A stretch of DNA of 15,821 nt from JBBSJV01 sp038256935 (GCA_038256935.1 JBBSJV010000022.1:1-15821); one strand, 5' to 3'; shown: positions 9,546 through 15,659, counted from the stretch's first letter. Numbers and translations are program-made. The notes: a model not told the origin generated them from the letters alone.

Positions 9546-9574
9546 ATTATAATACACTTTTTTAATTATGTAAA
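9546..9574 (-). promoter_or_regulatory. Candidate promoter of the 194-residue protein gene (distal)
   Basis: TTTACA (9574-9569), 17 bases, then a perfect TATAAT (9551-9546) on the minus strand. The leader would be about 113 bases. The surrounding DNA is so AT-rich that a chance match is possible. Confidence 0.35.
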
Positions 9575-9697
9575 CAATCATTCAACTTTTGATCACCTTT
9601 TGTTATTTAAGGTAACCGCTATCTATCTAATTAAAAACAAGAACTGGTAATTATTACTAAAATGTTATTTAGTTAAATAAAGCGTCAAATGAGCATG

Positions 9698-10441
9698 TTA
9701 AATGTCGAAATTATAGAAGACTTTGAAATACTCATCGATAGTATTTGTGACTTCATCTATATGTTTTGTAGCATCGACTGTAAATACCGTAGATTTACCC
9801 TTTATCTGATAAATACTCATGATTTCTGCAAAATGATCTGCATACAATAAATGGTATCTTTGCTCTATTCCAGACTCATTATCATCTTCACTTCGCCGGT
9901 ACGGCTCCTCACCATCAACACAAGCGGCTTTTGCTGCAGCTAGAGACACAAATGATTTTTGTGAACTTGGAATATAATATCTAGTTCTTGATCTTCTTAG
10001 TACTTCATTTAGTGAGATATAGAGATGGAATATAATCACTTCTAATTCGTGCTTTGCAAAGAAACCTGACAACCATTCTGCTTCTTCCACTAATCTTCCA
10101 GGTCCTTCAATAATGATTCCTTGGTTTTTTTCTACACAAGCCCTGATTTTGTACTCGATTACAAATCTAAGATCATCTGATCTCACAGGCAGATATGATT
10201 TCATATCGTGTTTGATACGATGAGCAATGTTTACCACATCTTTTGGGGAGTTGGGATTAATCTGATCTTGATCTTTGTTGTAGTCTCCAATATGCTCTTT
10301 TACAAAAGCTCGAAGCTCTGTACCAAAATCTAAATGGTAATAATCAGCTAATCTTTCTTTTAATAAAAAGGCTTGAGTTCCTTTTCCTGCTGCAGGAGGC
10401 CCATACAAAATGATGATTTGAGGCAGTTTGTTTTCGCTCAT
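9698..10441 (-). CDS. Adenylate kinase family nucleoside monophosphate kinase (divergent)
   Basis: The P-loop GPPAAGKGTQ (residues 14-23) matches the adenylate kinase form GxPGAGKGTQ. FGTELRAFV (39-47) sits where the family has the NMP-binding STGDLLR segment, IIIEGPGRLVEEAEWL (109-124) where it has DGFPRT..Q, and EVLRRSRTRYY (146-156) leads into a lid. GEEPYRRSEDDNE (177-189) resembles the RxDD segment after the lid. The protein should transfer phosphate from ATP to a nucleoside monophosphate, probably AMP, in the cytoplasm. At 247 residues it is about 30 longer than usual Adk; the extra residues are around 49-78 and in the lid, which has no four-cysteine zinc site. The changed NMP-binding loop means the substrate could differ from AMP, so I give no symbol. 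Start ATG 10441 lacks a Shine-Dalgarno sequence. Confidence 0.85.
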   Translation of the reverse strand: MSENKLPQIIILYGPPAAGKGTQAFLLKERLADYYHLDFGTELRAFVKEHIGDYNKDQDQINPNSPKDVVNIAHRIKHDMKSYLPVRSDDLRFVIEYKIRACVEKNQGIIIEGPGRLVEEAEWLSGFFAKHELEVIIFHLYISLNEVLRRSRTRYYIPSSQKSFVSLAAAKAACVDGEEPYRRSEDDNESGIEQRYHLLYADHFAEIMSIYQIKGKSTVFTVDATKHIDEVTNTIDEYFKVFYNFDI

Positions 10442-10466
10442 GTGATAAAAATTGACTTATAGCTCG

Positions 10467-10495
10467 ATTAACCTTAACTTTTAGATTTTAGTCAA
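10467..10495 (-). promoter_or_regulatory. Weak candidate promoter for the adenylate-kinase-like gene
   Basis: TTGACT (10495-10490), 17 bases, then GTTAAT (10472-10467) on the minus strand, with a predicted leader of about 20 bases. The -10 is poor. Its -35 lies back to back with the plus-strand -35 of the ABC-F gene. Confidence 0.3.
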
Positions 10496-10499
10496 TACT

Positions 10500-10529
10500 T
10501 TGACCATAACTCAAAGCTATGGTTGGAAT
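10500..10529 (+). promoter_or_regulatory. Candidate promoter of the ABC-F gene, leaderless arrangement
   Basis: TTGACC (10500-10505), 18 bases, then TGGAAT (10524-10529), four of six consensus bases. The predicted start falls on or next to ATG 10535. An overlapping inverted repeat, ACCATA (10503-10508) and TATGGT (10518-10523), lies within the spacer and could be an operator or a chance hairpin. Confidence 0.4.
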
Positions 10530-10534
10530 TAATT

Positions 10535-12367
10535 ATGAGCCTTTTGATTGCCAAAGACTTGGAATTAAAATTTGTCCAAAAAACCATCTTCAAAGACCTA
10601 AATTTATCGGTTATTGAAAATAAAGTCGTGGCCCTTGTCGGTGTCAATGGAAGTGGAAAAACTAGTCTTATCAAGATTTTAGCAGGGGTTTTGGAGCCTG
10701 ATAGCGGGCAATTATTTCAAGCAAGTGATCTCATAAAATACTACCTACCCCAAGATTATGTCCCGGATCTTGATCAAACCTGTAATCAGTATCTAGAAAG
10801 TGATATAAATCTTTCAATTGAGGAAAAACAAGTCTATTTTGAAAGGATTGAAGTACTAAAAGCCAATTTTAATATTGCTGATTTTACCGTCCCTTTTCAC
10901 AAATTATCAGGAGGACAGCAAAGACAATTATTATTACTCAAAGCTCTGAGTTTACAGCCAGATCTACTTCTATTAGATGAGCCGACCAATCATTTGGATT
11001 TGATCACCCTAATAAACCTGCAAAATGTACTAAAAAACTATCCAGGCACTATTTTGTTAATCTCTCATGATAGGTATTTTATAGACCACGTAGCAACTCA
11101 AATTTGGGAACTAGAACAAGGTAAGTTGTACCAACATGATGGGAATTACAGTATTTTCTTGAGAAATCAAAAATTGCGCAGACAACAGCAAAAAATCGAG
11201 TACCAGAGAGCAAAGCAAGAACTAGCTAGAGAAAGGGAATGGGTAGTAGCTGGAGTTCAAGCTAGGGGAACCAAAGACCAAGGAAGGTTAAAAAGATATT
11301 ATGAGTTAAAATCTTGGGTAGAAACGAATAAACCAAACTGGCAAAAACCATATCTGCCAATACCAAAATCTAAACCACTGGGAAACAAAATATTGATCCT
11401 CAAAGAAGTCACAGTCCAGTTTCCTCACAATAAACAAGATCTAGTTAGTAATTTGGACTTGGAGTTTCAACCAGGACAGCGAATAGGATTACTCGGGCCA
11501 AATGGAAGTGGAAAAACAACATTACTTCAAGCAATTTTGGATATAATCCCGCATCAAAAAGGTAAAATTAGTATCGGGCAAAATACAGATTTTAATTATC
11601 AAGATCAAAAACGATTAGAAGTTGATGACAAACTAACAGTCATGCAAACTATTAGTGAAGGGAATATTGAGATGAAATTTGGTGATCTTAAAACCAATGT
11701 TTTTGCTTACATGAAAAAGTTTGCCTTTACTTCTGAAGATTTGAAAAAACCAGTTGGAGTTCTTTCAGGAGGACAAAGAGCAAGGTTGTTACTTGCTAAG
11801 ATTCTCAAGCTTGGAGGTAATTTTTTGATCCTAGATGAGCCTACTAATGATTTGGATGTAGATACTATGGAGGCTTTGGAAAATACTTTGGTGAATTTTA
11901 ACGGGTGCGTGCTACTTGTCAGTCACGATAGATTCTTTTTGGATCGAGTATGTACAGATGTGATTGCTTTAGAAGCTGATGGAGACTATACTATCAGCAC
12001 TGGAGGGTATACTAATTATATTCAAAAATACGGTAGTGAAAAAGACTTTTGGCAGCATAAGAAGAACCCAGAACTTAATAAAAAAGAAGATGTTGAAAGC
12101 GAAAAACCTACTCCAAAAACAGACTTTAAAGCTAAATACAAAGCCAAGGAATCCAGAAAAATAAGAGTTCAGCTCAGACAAATTGAAAAGGAGTTAGAAG
12201 CAATATCAGAAAAAATCAAAACCAGAGAAATCCAAATCTCCCACTCCCAATTTTATACTCAACGCAAAGAAAAGATCACCTCAGAGCTTGAAAAACTAGA
12301 AAATTTGAGAAAACAAAAAGACGACCTGGAAAGTCAGTGGCTGGAGAAATCTGAGAAACTGGATTAG
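10535..12367 (+). CDS. uup: ABC-F family ATPase, Uup-like
   Basis: Two tandem ABC ATPase domains in one soluble protein with no membrane segments define the ABC-F family, which acts on the ribosome rather than in transport. Counted from this ATG, domain 1 has Walker A GVNGSGKT (36-43), signature LSGGQQ (124-129) and Walker B LLLLDEPTNHLD; domain 2 has GPNGSGKT (about 321-328), LSGGQRA and LILDEPTNDLD (about 431-441), each with SHDR switch histidine. A basic helical linker (about 205-275) separates them. The second half (DEPTNDLDVDTMEALE, SHDRFFLDRV) and the C-terminal charged coiled coil (about 530-610) resemble Uup, known to bind ribosomes and branched DNA; I am less sure of the subfamily than of the family. 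A TTG codon at 10523 could extend the N-terminus by four residues, but ATG 10535 agrees with the family and with the promoter spacing. Confidence 0.93.
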   Translation: MSLLIAKDLELKFVQKTIFKDLNLSVIENKVVALVGVNGSGKTSLIKILAGVLEPDSGQLFQASDLIKYYLPQDYVPDLDQTCNQYLESDINLSIEEKQVYFERIEVLKANFNIADFTVPFHKLSGGQQRQLLLLKALSLQPDLLLLDEPTNHLDLITLINLQNVLKNYPGTILLISHDRYFIDHVATQIWELEQGKLYQHDGNYSIFLRNQKLRRQQQKIEYQRAKQELAREREWVVAGVQARGTKDQGRLKRYYELKSWVETNKPNWQKPYLPIPKSKPLGNKILILKEVTVQFPHNKQDLVSNLDLEFQPGQRIGLLGPNGSGKTTLLQAILDIIPHQKGKISIGQNTDFNYQDQKRLEVDDKLTVMQTISEGNIEMKFGDLKTNVFAYMKKFAFTSEDLKKPVGVLSGGQRARLLLAKILKLGGNFLILDEPTNDLDVDTMEALENTLVNFNGCVLLVSHDRFFLDRVCTDVIALEADGDYTISTGGYTNYIQKYGSEKDFWQHKKNPELNKKEDVESEKPTPKTDFKAKYKAKESRKIRVQLRQIEKELEAISEKIKTREIQISHSQFYTQRKEKITSELEKLENLRKQKDDLESQWLEKSEKLD

Positions 12368-12419
12368 AGTTGTATTTAACTATATTATGTAACGCAGCCT
12401 TTACGGTTCCATGGAAAAC

Positions 12420-12433
12420 AGGGGCTTTCCCCT
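12420..12433 (+). terminator. Hairpin downstream of the ABC-F gene, possible terminator
   Basis: AGGGG, loop CTTT, CCCCT forms a perfect 5-bp stem 53 bases after the ABC-F stop. There is no T run after it, so a classical intrinsic terminator is doubtful. Confidence 0.3.
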
Positions 12434-12440
12434 ACACAGC

Positions 12441-12558
12441 TAATCCCTATATGACCTAGACAACGCAGACCATAACTGTTTGAGCAACATTACAATTATA
12501 ATAAGTTTAACTTGTCTAGCGAGTTTTGTGGGCAAGTGTCTAGGTTAGATGGGGATTA
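12441..12558. repeat. 118-bp element with 22-bp imperfect terminal inverted repeats
   Basis: The left arm (12441-12462, starting TAATCCC and ending CCTAGACA) and the right arm (12537-12558, TGTCTAGG to GGGATTA) are inverted copies matching at about 18-19 of 22 positions. The interior is also partly self-complementary. It could fold into one long hairpin in RNA, or be a small non-autonomous mobile element; no clear flanking target duplication was seen. Confidence 0.55.
12464..12541 (+). repeat. Dispersed 78-bp element, copy A
   Basis: This stretch aligns without gaps to the minus strand of 14589-14512. The two arms are conserved (left ACTGTTTGAGCAAC with GCAGA before it; right GCGAGTTTTGTG with CAAG and GTCT after it), whereas the central 30 bases differ in sequence but keep the same length. 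It begins 97 bases after the ABC-F stop, in the sense direction of that gene. Confidence 0.6.
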
Positions 12559-12623
12559 AACATAATTGATAAACCATACTCTTACATACCATTACATTTC
12601 AAAAACTCTAAGGCAGCAATAGT

Positions 12624-12652
12624 TTGACAAAAGGTATCAGGTACTGTATTAT
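12624..12652 (+). promoter_or_regulatory. Near-consensus plus-strand promoter facing the mazF-like gene
   Basis: TTGACA (12624-12629), exactly 17 bases, then TATTAT (12647-12652); TATACT (12650-12655) overlaps. It is among the best promoter matches in the window, yet no plus-strand gene follows. A transcript starting near 12659 would contain the two hairpins at 12664-12696 and then run antisense into the mazF-like gene. Confidence 0.5.
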
Positions 12653-12678
12653 ACTATTAATTTCGACGTTAGTCGCGA

Positions 12679-12696
12679 CCCCCTAGCAATAGGGGG
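12679..12696. terminator. Strong 7-bp hairpin with GCAA loop, possible terminator in either direction
   Basis: CCCCCTA, loop GCAA (GNRA type), TAGGGGG gives a perfect 7-bp stem. On the minus strand it begins six bases after the mazF-like stop codon; on the plus strand it would end a very short RNA from the promoter at 12624. Neither side carries a real T run, only TAATTTAT on the plus side. Confidence 0.4.
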
Positions 12697-12701
12697 GTAA
12701 T

Positions 12702-13100
12702 TTATGCCATAAAATTTATAAAAGCCTTCTTTATCTTTTGAAATTCAACTGAGTCTATCCTCTCAATTCTATTATAGAGTCTTTTACTGTCAATGGTTCT
12801 TATTTGGCTAAAAATATATCTTCCGTCTTTGTTCTTTATTCTGCTCGGATAATACCAGTTACCATTTTTTAGCTTGGTCGTCAGGGGAATACCAATAAAA
12901 GTATCTCTGGATAGTTTTTTCAAAACCAAGACAGGTCTGATAAAATCCTGATTTTTACCATCTATCTCAAAACCAATATTTACACCCAAATGACAATTCC
13001 AAACTTCCCTTTGAGAAAACTGAGGGGGTTGTAAAATATCATTTATCTGAGGCTTAAGACTGAACCAGTCCGTAAAGTTTTTGAAAAATATATTGATCAT
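12702..13100 (-). CDS. Type II toxin MazF/PemK-like endoribonuclease, no antitoxin beside it
   Basis: The 132-residue protein has the MazF/PemK beta-barrel pattern: REVWNCHLGVNIGFEIDGK (31-49) for strands 1-2, FIRPVLVLKK (53-62), GIPLTTKL (70-77) and SQIRTIDSKRL (98-108). Family members cleave RNA; Arg55 and Thr74 or Thr75 are at the places of the catalytic Arg and Thr. The helical N-terminus with a Trp-Phe pair is longer than in E. coli MazF and resembles versions I associate with CPR genomes. Neither neighbour looks like an antitoxin: the upstream gap of 92 bases is too short and comF follows. It may be a solitary, domesticated or regulatory RNase. The start ATG 13100 has no Shine-Dalgarno sequence and lies on the predicted transcription start. 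Confidence 0.87.
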   Translation of the reverse strand: MINIFFKNFTDWFSLKPQINDILQPPQFSQREVWNCHLGVNIGFEIDGKNQDFIRPVLVLKKLSRDTFIGIPLTTKLKNGNWYYPSRIKNKDGRYIFSQIRTIDSKRLYNRIERIDSVEFQKIKKAFINFMA

Positions 13101-13104
13101 TATT

Positions 13105-13132
13105 ATAATACTGAGTAAAATAAATTTAACAA
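13105..13132 (-). promoter_or_regulatory. Candidate promoter of the mazF-like gene
   Basis: TTGTTA (13132-13127), 16 bases, then TATTAT (13110-13105) on the minus strand; an overlapping perfect TATAAT (13107-13102) lies 19 bases from the -35. The predicted start falls at or just inside the start codon, which suggests a leaderless mRNA or a second, undetected upstream start. Confidence 0.4.
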
Positions 13133-13192
13133 ATCTTGTAAACCCTCTGCCTTAGACCTAGGATTGTACTACAAAAAATACTAAGGAGCTTA

Positions 13193-13825
13193 CTAATGAG
13201 CAATCACCAAGGCTTCTATTTTAAGAAAAGGAAATTTTGTTTTGATAATTTTGGCAGCCATGTTTAAAGTTGTGCTAGTTGTTACAATATCATCGATGAT
13301 GATTATTTTATCGTACCTTGTAAGACTGTTTGGTAATTCATCTTTGATGATAAAAGCCTTGTTTAAATTCGCTAACCTTTCTTTTCTTTTAAGTTTTACT
13401 TGGGCTATTGTAGAATTTGGTTTTAGTAGCAAATCAAGGCAGTCTAGAGCCAAATTGTAGGCTATTTTTGAGGCCAGAATTTGAGGTGTATGATAACCTC
13501 TTTGCCCTTGTCTTTTGGGATCGAACGGAATATAAGTAATTGCAGTATTTTTTAAATCTAGCTCACTTAAAAGCTTAGAAATAAGATCAGCAAACTCAGT
13601 CATAATAGCCCACTCTCCATCAAACTTAGCTCTATGTATAAGCTCCTTTATATCACCAGTGTAGGAATAAATATAATTAATTTTATCAAGTATTTGTTTG
13701 TCTTTGGTAGAAAAATTAAAATTTTGAAGCTTGGCTTGAGCTGATAGATGTGGTGATAAATAATTATTAAAATCTAAGCTTGTCTCAGACCATTTGGGGG
13801 CAATCAGATCTAGTAATTGAAACAT
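13193..13825 (-). CDS. comF: ComF family phosphoribosyltransferase-like protein, lacking the zinc finger
   Basis: The 210-residue protein has ComF landmarks: YTGDIKELIHRAKFDGEW (55-72), IPFDPKRQGQRGYHTPQILA split around residues 99-118 (family pattern VPxxxxRxxxRGFNQxxxLA), KLKRKERLANLNKAF (144-158, family RxxNVxxAF) and the PRPP-binding loop IIIIDDIVTTSTTL (174-187). ComF/GntX proteins belong to the type I phosphoribosyltransferase fold; ComF is linked to DNA uptake and recombination in competent bacteria, and its chemical activity is not established. The usual N-terminal CxxC zinc finger is absent; the protein has a single cysteine, at 129. The ATG overlaps the infC stop as TAATG, so translation is probably coupled to infC. 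Confidence 0.88.
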   Translation of the reverse strand: MFQLLDLIAPKWSETSLDFNNYLSPHLSAQAKLQNFNFSTKDKQILDKINYIYSYTGDIKELIHRAKFDGEWAIMTEFADLISKLLSELDLKNTAITYIPFDPKRQGQRGYHTPQILASKIAYNLALDCLDLLLKPNSTIAQVKLKRKERLANLNKAFIIKDELPNSLTRYDKIIIIDDIVTTSTTLNMAAKIIKTKFPFLKIEALVIAH

Positions 13826-14433
13826 TATTCATCACTTTCTTCAATATCATCTTCGTCTTCATCGCCCTCATCTTTACCATTACTTGCAGCAATAACGGGA
13901 TTAAGTGCTTGAACGGTTGCAAAGTAACTATCAGAAATTAGTTTTGGCTCTTGAAGATATTTAAATTCAGTGGTTATGGCTTTTATAAATTGCCAGATTA
14001 CTTCTTCGGATACCTCAGGATGGGCTTTTTCTCTACCCTTCATCTGGACTTGAAGCTTGACTTTCATGCCTTTTCCTAAAAATTCATCCACTTTTTTGGC
14101 TTGCACAGCTAGATCGTGGGGGCCAATACGCACAGAAACTCTAACGGTTTTGATCTTGTCTTCTTTAGGCTTTTGGTTATGCTTGGATTGCTGGTATTTG
14201 AACTTGTTAAAGTCCATCATTTTGACTACTGGAGGATTGGCTTTAGGGTTGATTTCTACCAAATCCATTTCATTGTTTTCAGCTAGTTTTAGAGCATCAA
14301 CTTTGCTCATGATACCGATAAAATTTCCTTCTTCTCCGATCAATCTCATTTCATCGTGTCTGATGTATTCATTGGTTACGTATCTGGGACCTATATCTCT
14401 TTTCGGTCTTCGCCTTCTGCGATAATTTGTCAT
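13825..14433 (-). CDS. infC: Translation initiation factor IF-3
   Basis: IF-3 binds the 30S subunit, prevents premature 50S joining and checks the initiator tRNA/start codon pair. The N-terminal domain (about 18-85) includes YVTNEYIRHDEMRLIGEEG, ALKLAENNEMDLVEINP and PPVVKMMDFNKFKYQQSK; the C-terminal domain (about 93-175) includes RVSVRIGPHDLAVQAKKV, FLGKGMKVKL and MKGREKAHPE. At 202 residues it is longer than usual, owing to an Arg-rich N-terminus (RRRRRPKR) and an acidic tail (DEGDEDEDDIEESDE). The start is ATG, not the rare AUU used for autoregulation in E. coli. The usual partners rpmI and rplT do not follow; comF does, overlapping by one base. The predicted transcription start coincides with the ATG. 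Confidence 0.97.
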   Translation of the reverse strand: MTNYRRRRRPKRDIGPRYVTNEYIRHDEMRLIGEEGNFIGIMSKVDALKLAENNEMDLVEINPKANPPVVKMMDFNKFKYQQSKHNQKPKEDKIKTVRVSVRIGPHDLAVQAKKVDEFLGKGMKVKLQVQMKGREKAHPEVSEEVIWQFIKAITTEFKYLQEPKLISDSYFATVQALNPVIAASNGKDEGDEDEDDIEESDE

Positions 14434-14439
14434 AATCTA

Positions 14440-14469
14440 ATTTTAACCTGCAAATGCCCGTTTTGTCAA
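14440..14469 (-). promoter_or_regulatory. Promoter of infC-comF, predicted leaderless
   Basis: TTGACA (14469-14464), 18 bases, then TAAAAT (14445-14440) on the minus strand. Six bases separate the -10 from ATG 14433, which puts the usual start point (seven bases after the -10) on the A of the ATG. Confidence 0.6.
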
Positions 14470-14511
14470 TGTTATAATTGATTTAACTAAACACAAAGCA
14501 ATGCTGAACGC

Positions 14512-14589
14512 AGACGCTTGAGCACAAAACTCGCCCACTGCATAATACTTTGTTAACTCAAATGGTTGCTCAAACAGTTGTGCTCTGCA
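14512..14589 (-). repeat. Dispersed 78-bp element, copy B
   Basis: Read on the minus strand this matches 12464-12541 in both arms with no gap (see copy A). It starts 33 bases after the stop of the membrane protein gene and lies before the infC promoter, so it is in the 3' region of the former and outside the infC transcript. The arms TGAGCACAA and TTGTGCTC can pair, giving an imperfect hairpin. Confidence 0.6.
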
Positions 14590-14621
14590 CTTTCTGTATT
14601 CAATATTACTTTGATATATAA

Positions 14622-15203
14622 TTATTCCTTAGCATCGTAATCGTCCGCAAGTGAGATTGGCTGGATTTGAACTATAGGATTGATGTCATCTTTAAACTCG
14701 TAGGTATAGCCATAAGAATAGATTCTATTAGTCTTGTTTTCTAAAATAAAATCGTATCTGACTATACTAGGGTTACCAAAAATGGCTTTTCGTTTGTCTT
14801 TGACGATTTCTTGTAATTTTTCATCCGTACTTGGCAGTCTATTAACTGGTAAATAGGCAATTGTAGGGTCAGCTTCTAGATCTAATTTTTCGGCCATGGT
14901 TTCCCGGCGGTAGTTACAGACAAAGTAATTATCATCATCAAATTGTATTTGCCTTTCTAAACCAACACCCCACACTTTTGTCTCAGTAAACTCATGACCT
15001 TTGAGCATAGTTACAGCAAGATCACATTCAGGAAACAGGATCACAATTGTATCTTCGCTTGCAGTAAGTGGGGCGAACTCTTGGCTAACTTCTCGGTTTC
15101 TAAGACTCTTTACAACAGCAAAAACCAGTACTGTAAGTATCAAAGCTATAAGCAAAACTATCAGTATGGGAATTAATCTATTTCGTTTTTTAGTCTTTTC
15201 CAT
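14622..15203 (-). CDS. Single-pass membrane protein of unknown function
   Basis: Starting at ATG 15203 the protein has 193 residues: a basic N-terminus (MEKTKKRNR), one membrane segment at about residues 9-31, and an extracytoplasmic domain of about 160 residues. The domain has two cysteines (60 and 96) that could form a disulfide, and strands such as TIVILFPECDLAV and RIYSYGYTYEF. I do not recognise a family. A longer reading from GTG 15278 adds 25 residues without a plausible role, and I reject it because a TTGACA 30 bases before ATG 15203 fits the leaderless spacing seen at infC. It lies upstream of infC on the same strand but probably has its own transcript. Confidence 0.75.
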   Translation of the reverse strand: MEKTKKRNRLIPILIVLLIALILTVLVFAVVKSLRNREVSQEFAPLTASEDTIVILFPECDLAVTMLKGHEFTETKVWGVGLERQIQFDDDNYFVCNYRRETMAEKLDLEADPTIAYLPVNRLPSTDEKLQEIVKDKRKAIFGNPSIVRYDFILENKTNRIYSYGYTYEFKDDINPIVQIQPISLADDYDAKE

Positions 15204-15208
15204 AGGTT

Positions 15209-15238
15209 CTTTAAGGCAGATTTTGGCCGTTCTGTCAA
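15209..15238 (-). promoter_or_regulatory. Candidate promoter of the membrane protein gene, leaderless arrangement
   Basis: TTGACA (15238-15233), 18 bases, then a weak TTAAAG (15214-15209), five bases before ATG 15203 on the minus strand. The spacing matches the infC promoter almost exactly, which is the main support. Confidence 0.4.
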
Positions 15239-15301
15239 AGGGGAGTGATGAAGCTTTGATAATATCTTTATTCACCACTCACAGTCATCTTGACACTCTC
15301 T

Positions 15302-15326
15302 GTCATCCTGAACTTGTTTCAGGATC
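15302..15326 (+). repeat. Palindromic repeat unit 1
   Basis: Begins GTCAT, then CCTGAA (15307-15312) and TTCAGG (15318-15323) around a five-base loop, ending GATC. GGATCCCCT just after it is inverted at 15422-15430. Confidence 0.7.
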
Positions 15327-15421
15327 CCCTAGTATCACAAACTGAAAATCCATTAGCTTGCTTTGCAGAGGGTCGAATCCTTAAAAATGTTTTCTATGGT
15401 TGTTATTTTCATAGCCTCCAC

Positions 15422-15494
15422 AGGGGATCCCGCAACAAAACCACCCTAAAAATTACAAATTTTCAGAGAAACCCGGTTAAATGAGGGATGACAG
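15422..15494 (-). repeat. Palindromic repeat unit 2, divergent and expanded
   Basis: Read on the minus strand it starts CTGTCATCCC (15494-15485), like unit 1, and ends GGGATCCCCT, but the centre is extended to about 50 bases. Its outer ends are inverted relative to unit 1, so 15300-15494 as a whole is a loose inverted repeat. Confidence 0.5.
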
Positions 15495-15550
15495 TGACAT
15501 CAAGATTTTTGGAAATATATTTTTAATAATCAATTTTACGCCTCCTCGTT

Positions 15551-15578
15551 GTCACCCCGTACTTGGTTAACGGGGTCT
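15551..15578 (+). repeat. Palindromic repeat unit 3
   Basis: GTCA followed by CCCCGT (15555-15560) and ACGGGG (15570-15575), ending TCT. Same frame as unit 1 with a changed stem whose two halves have changed together. Confidence 0.65.
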
Positions 15579-15636
15579 AAAAACTAAGTAAAGTTTTAAA
15601 CTAAGATTTAGATCGCGTATTCAACCCATATAAAAA

Positions 15637-15654
15637 CCCCGTTGGTATTCGGGG
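15637..15654. repeat. Palindromic hairpin, unit 4
   Basis: CCCCG (15637-15641) and CGGGG (15650-15654) flank an eight-base loop. It resembles the stem of unit 3. Confidence 0.5.
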
Positions 15655-15659
15655 GATTA

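Larger units (their letters stand above)
9427..9697. other. AT-rich intergenic region
   Basis: Between the 194-residue protein gene and the adenylate-kinase-like gene I see no credible gene. It contains the two candidate promoters listed above and AT-only palindromes such as the one at 9647-9657 and a TTATTTA/TAAATAA pair just downstream of the kinase stop. No canonical terminator with a GC stem and T run was found. Confidence 0.6.
12368..12701. other. Structured intergenic region between convergent genes
   Basis: No gene is visible in these 334 bases. They hold a perfect 10-bp palindrome TTCCATGGAA (12407-12416), a short GC hairpin (12420-12433), a 118-bp imperfect inverted repeat (12441-12558) that includes one copy of a dispersed 78-bp element, a plus-strand promoter (12624-12652), a small CGAC/GTCG hairpin (12664-12675) and a strong hairpin with a GCAA loop (12679-12696). 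Confidence 0.7.

Noticed and set aside
9468..9650. 60-residue open frame with hydrophobic stretches
   Set aside because: Very AT-rich, no ribosome binding site, low-complexity hydrophobic content typical of intergenic DNA, and it overlaps candidate promoters of the gene on the other strand.
11969..12181. Short open frames in both strands within the end of the ABC-F gene
   Set aside because: They overlap the coiled-coil coding segment in other frames and have no independent support.
13150..13186. CCTTAG/CTAAGG inverted repeat after comF as a terminator
   Set aside because: The 25-base loop is long, the stem is short and no T run follows on the minus strand.
15204..15278. N-terminal extension of the membrane protein from GTG 15278
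   Set aside because: The extra 25 residues put an unlikely segment before the membrane helix, and promoter spacing supports ATG 15203.
15371..15382. GGTCGAATCC resembling a tRNA T-loop
   Set aside because: No acceptor, D or anticodon arms can be formed around it, so it is not a tRNA.
14994..15484. Plus-strand open frames of 60-114 residues
   Set aside because: One is antisense to the membrane protein gene; the others are translated palindromic repeats (HPELVSGS-type content).
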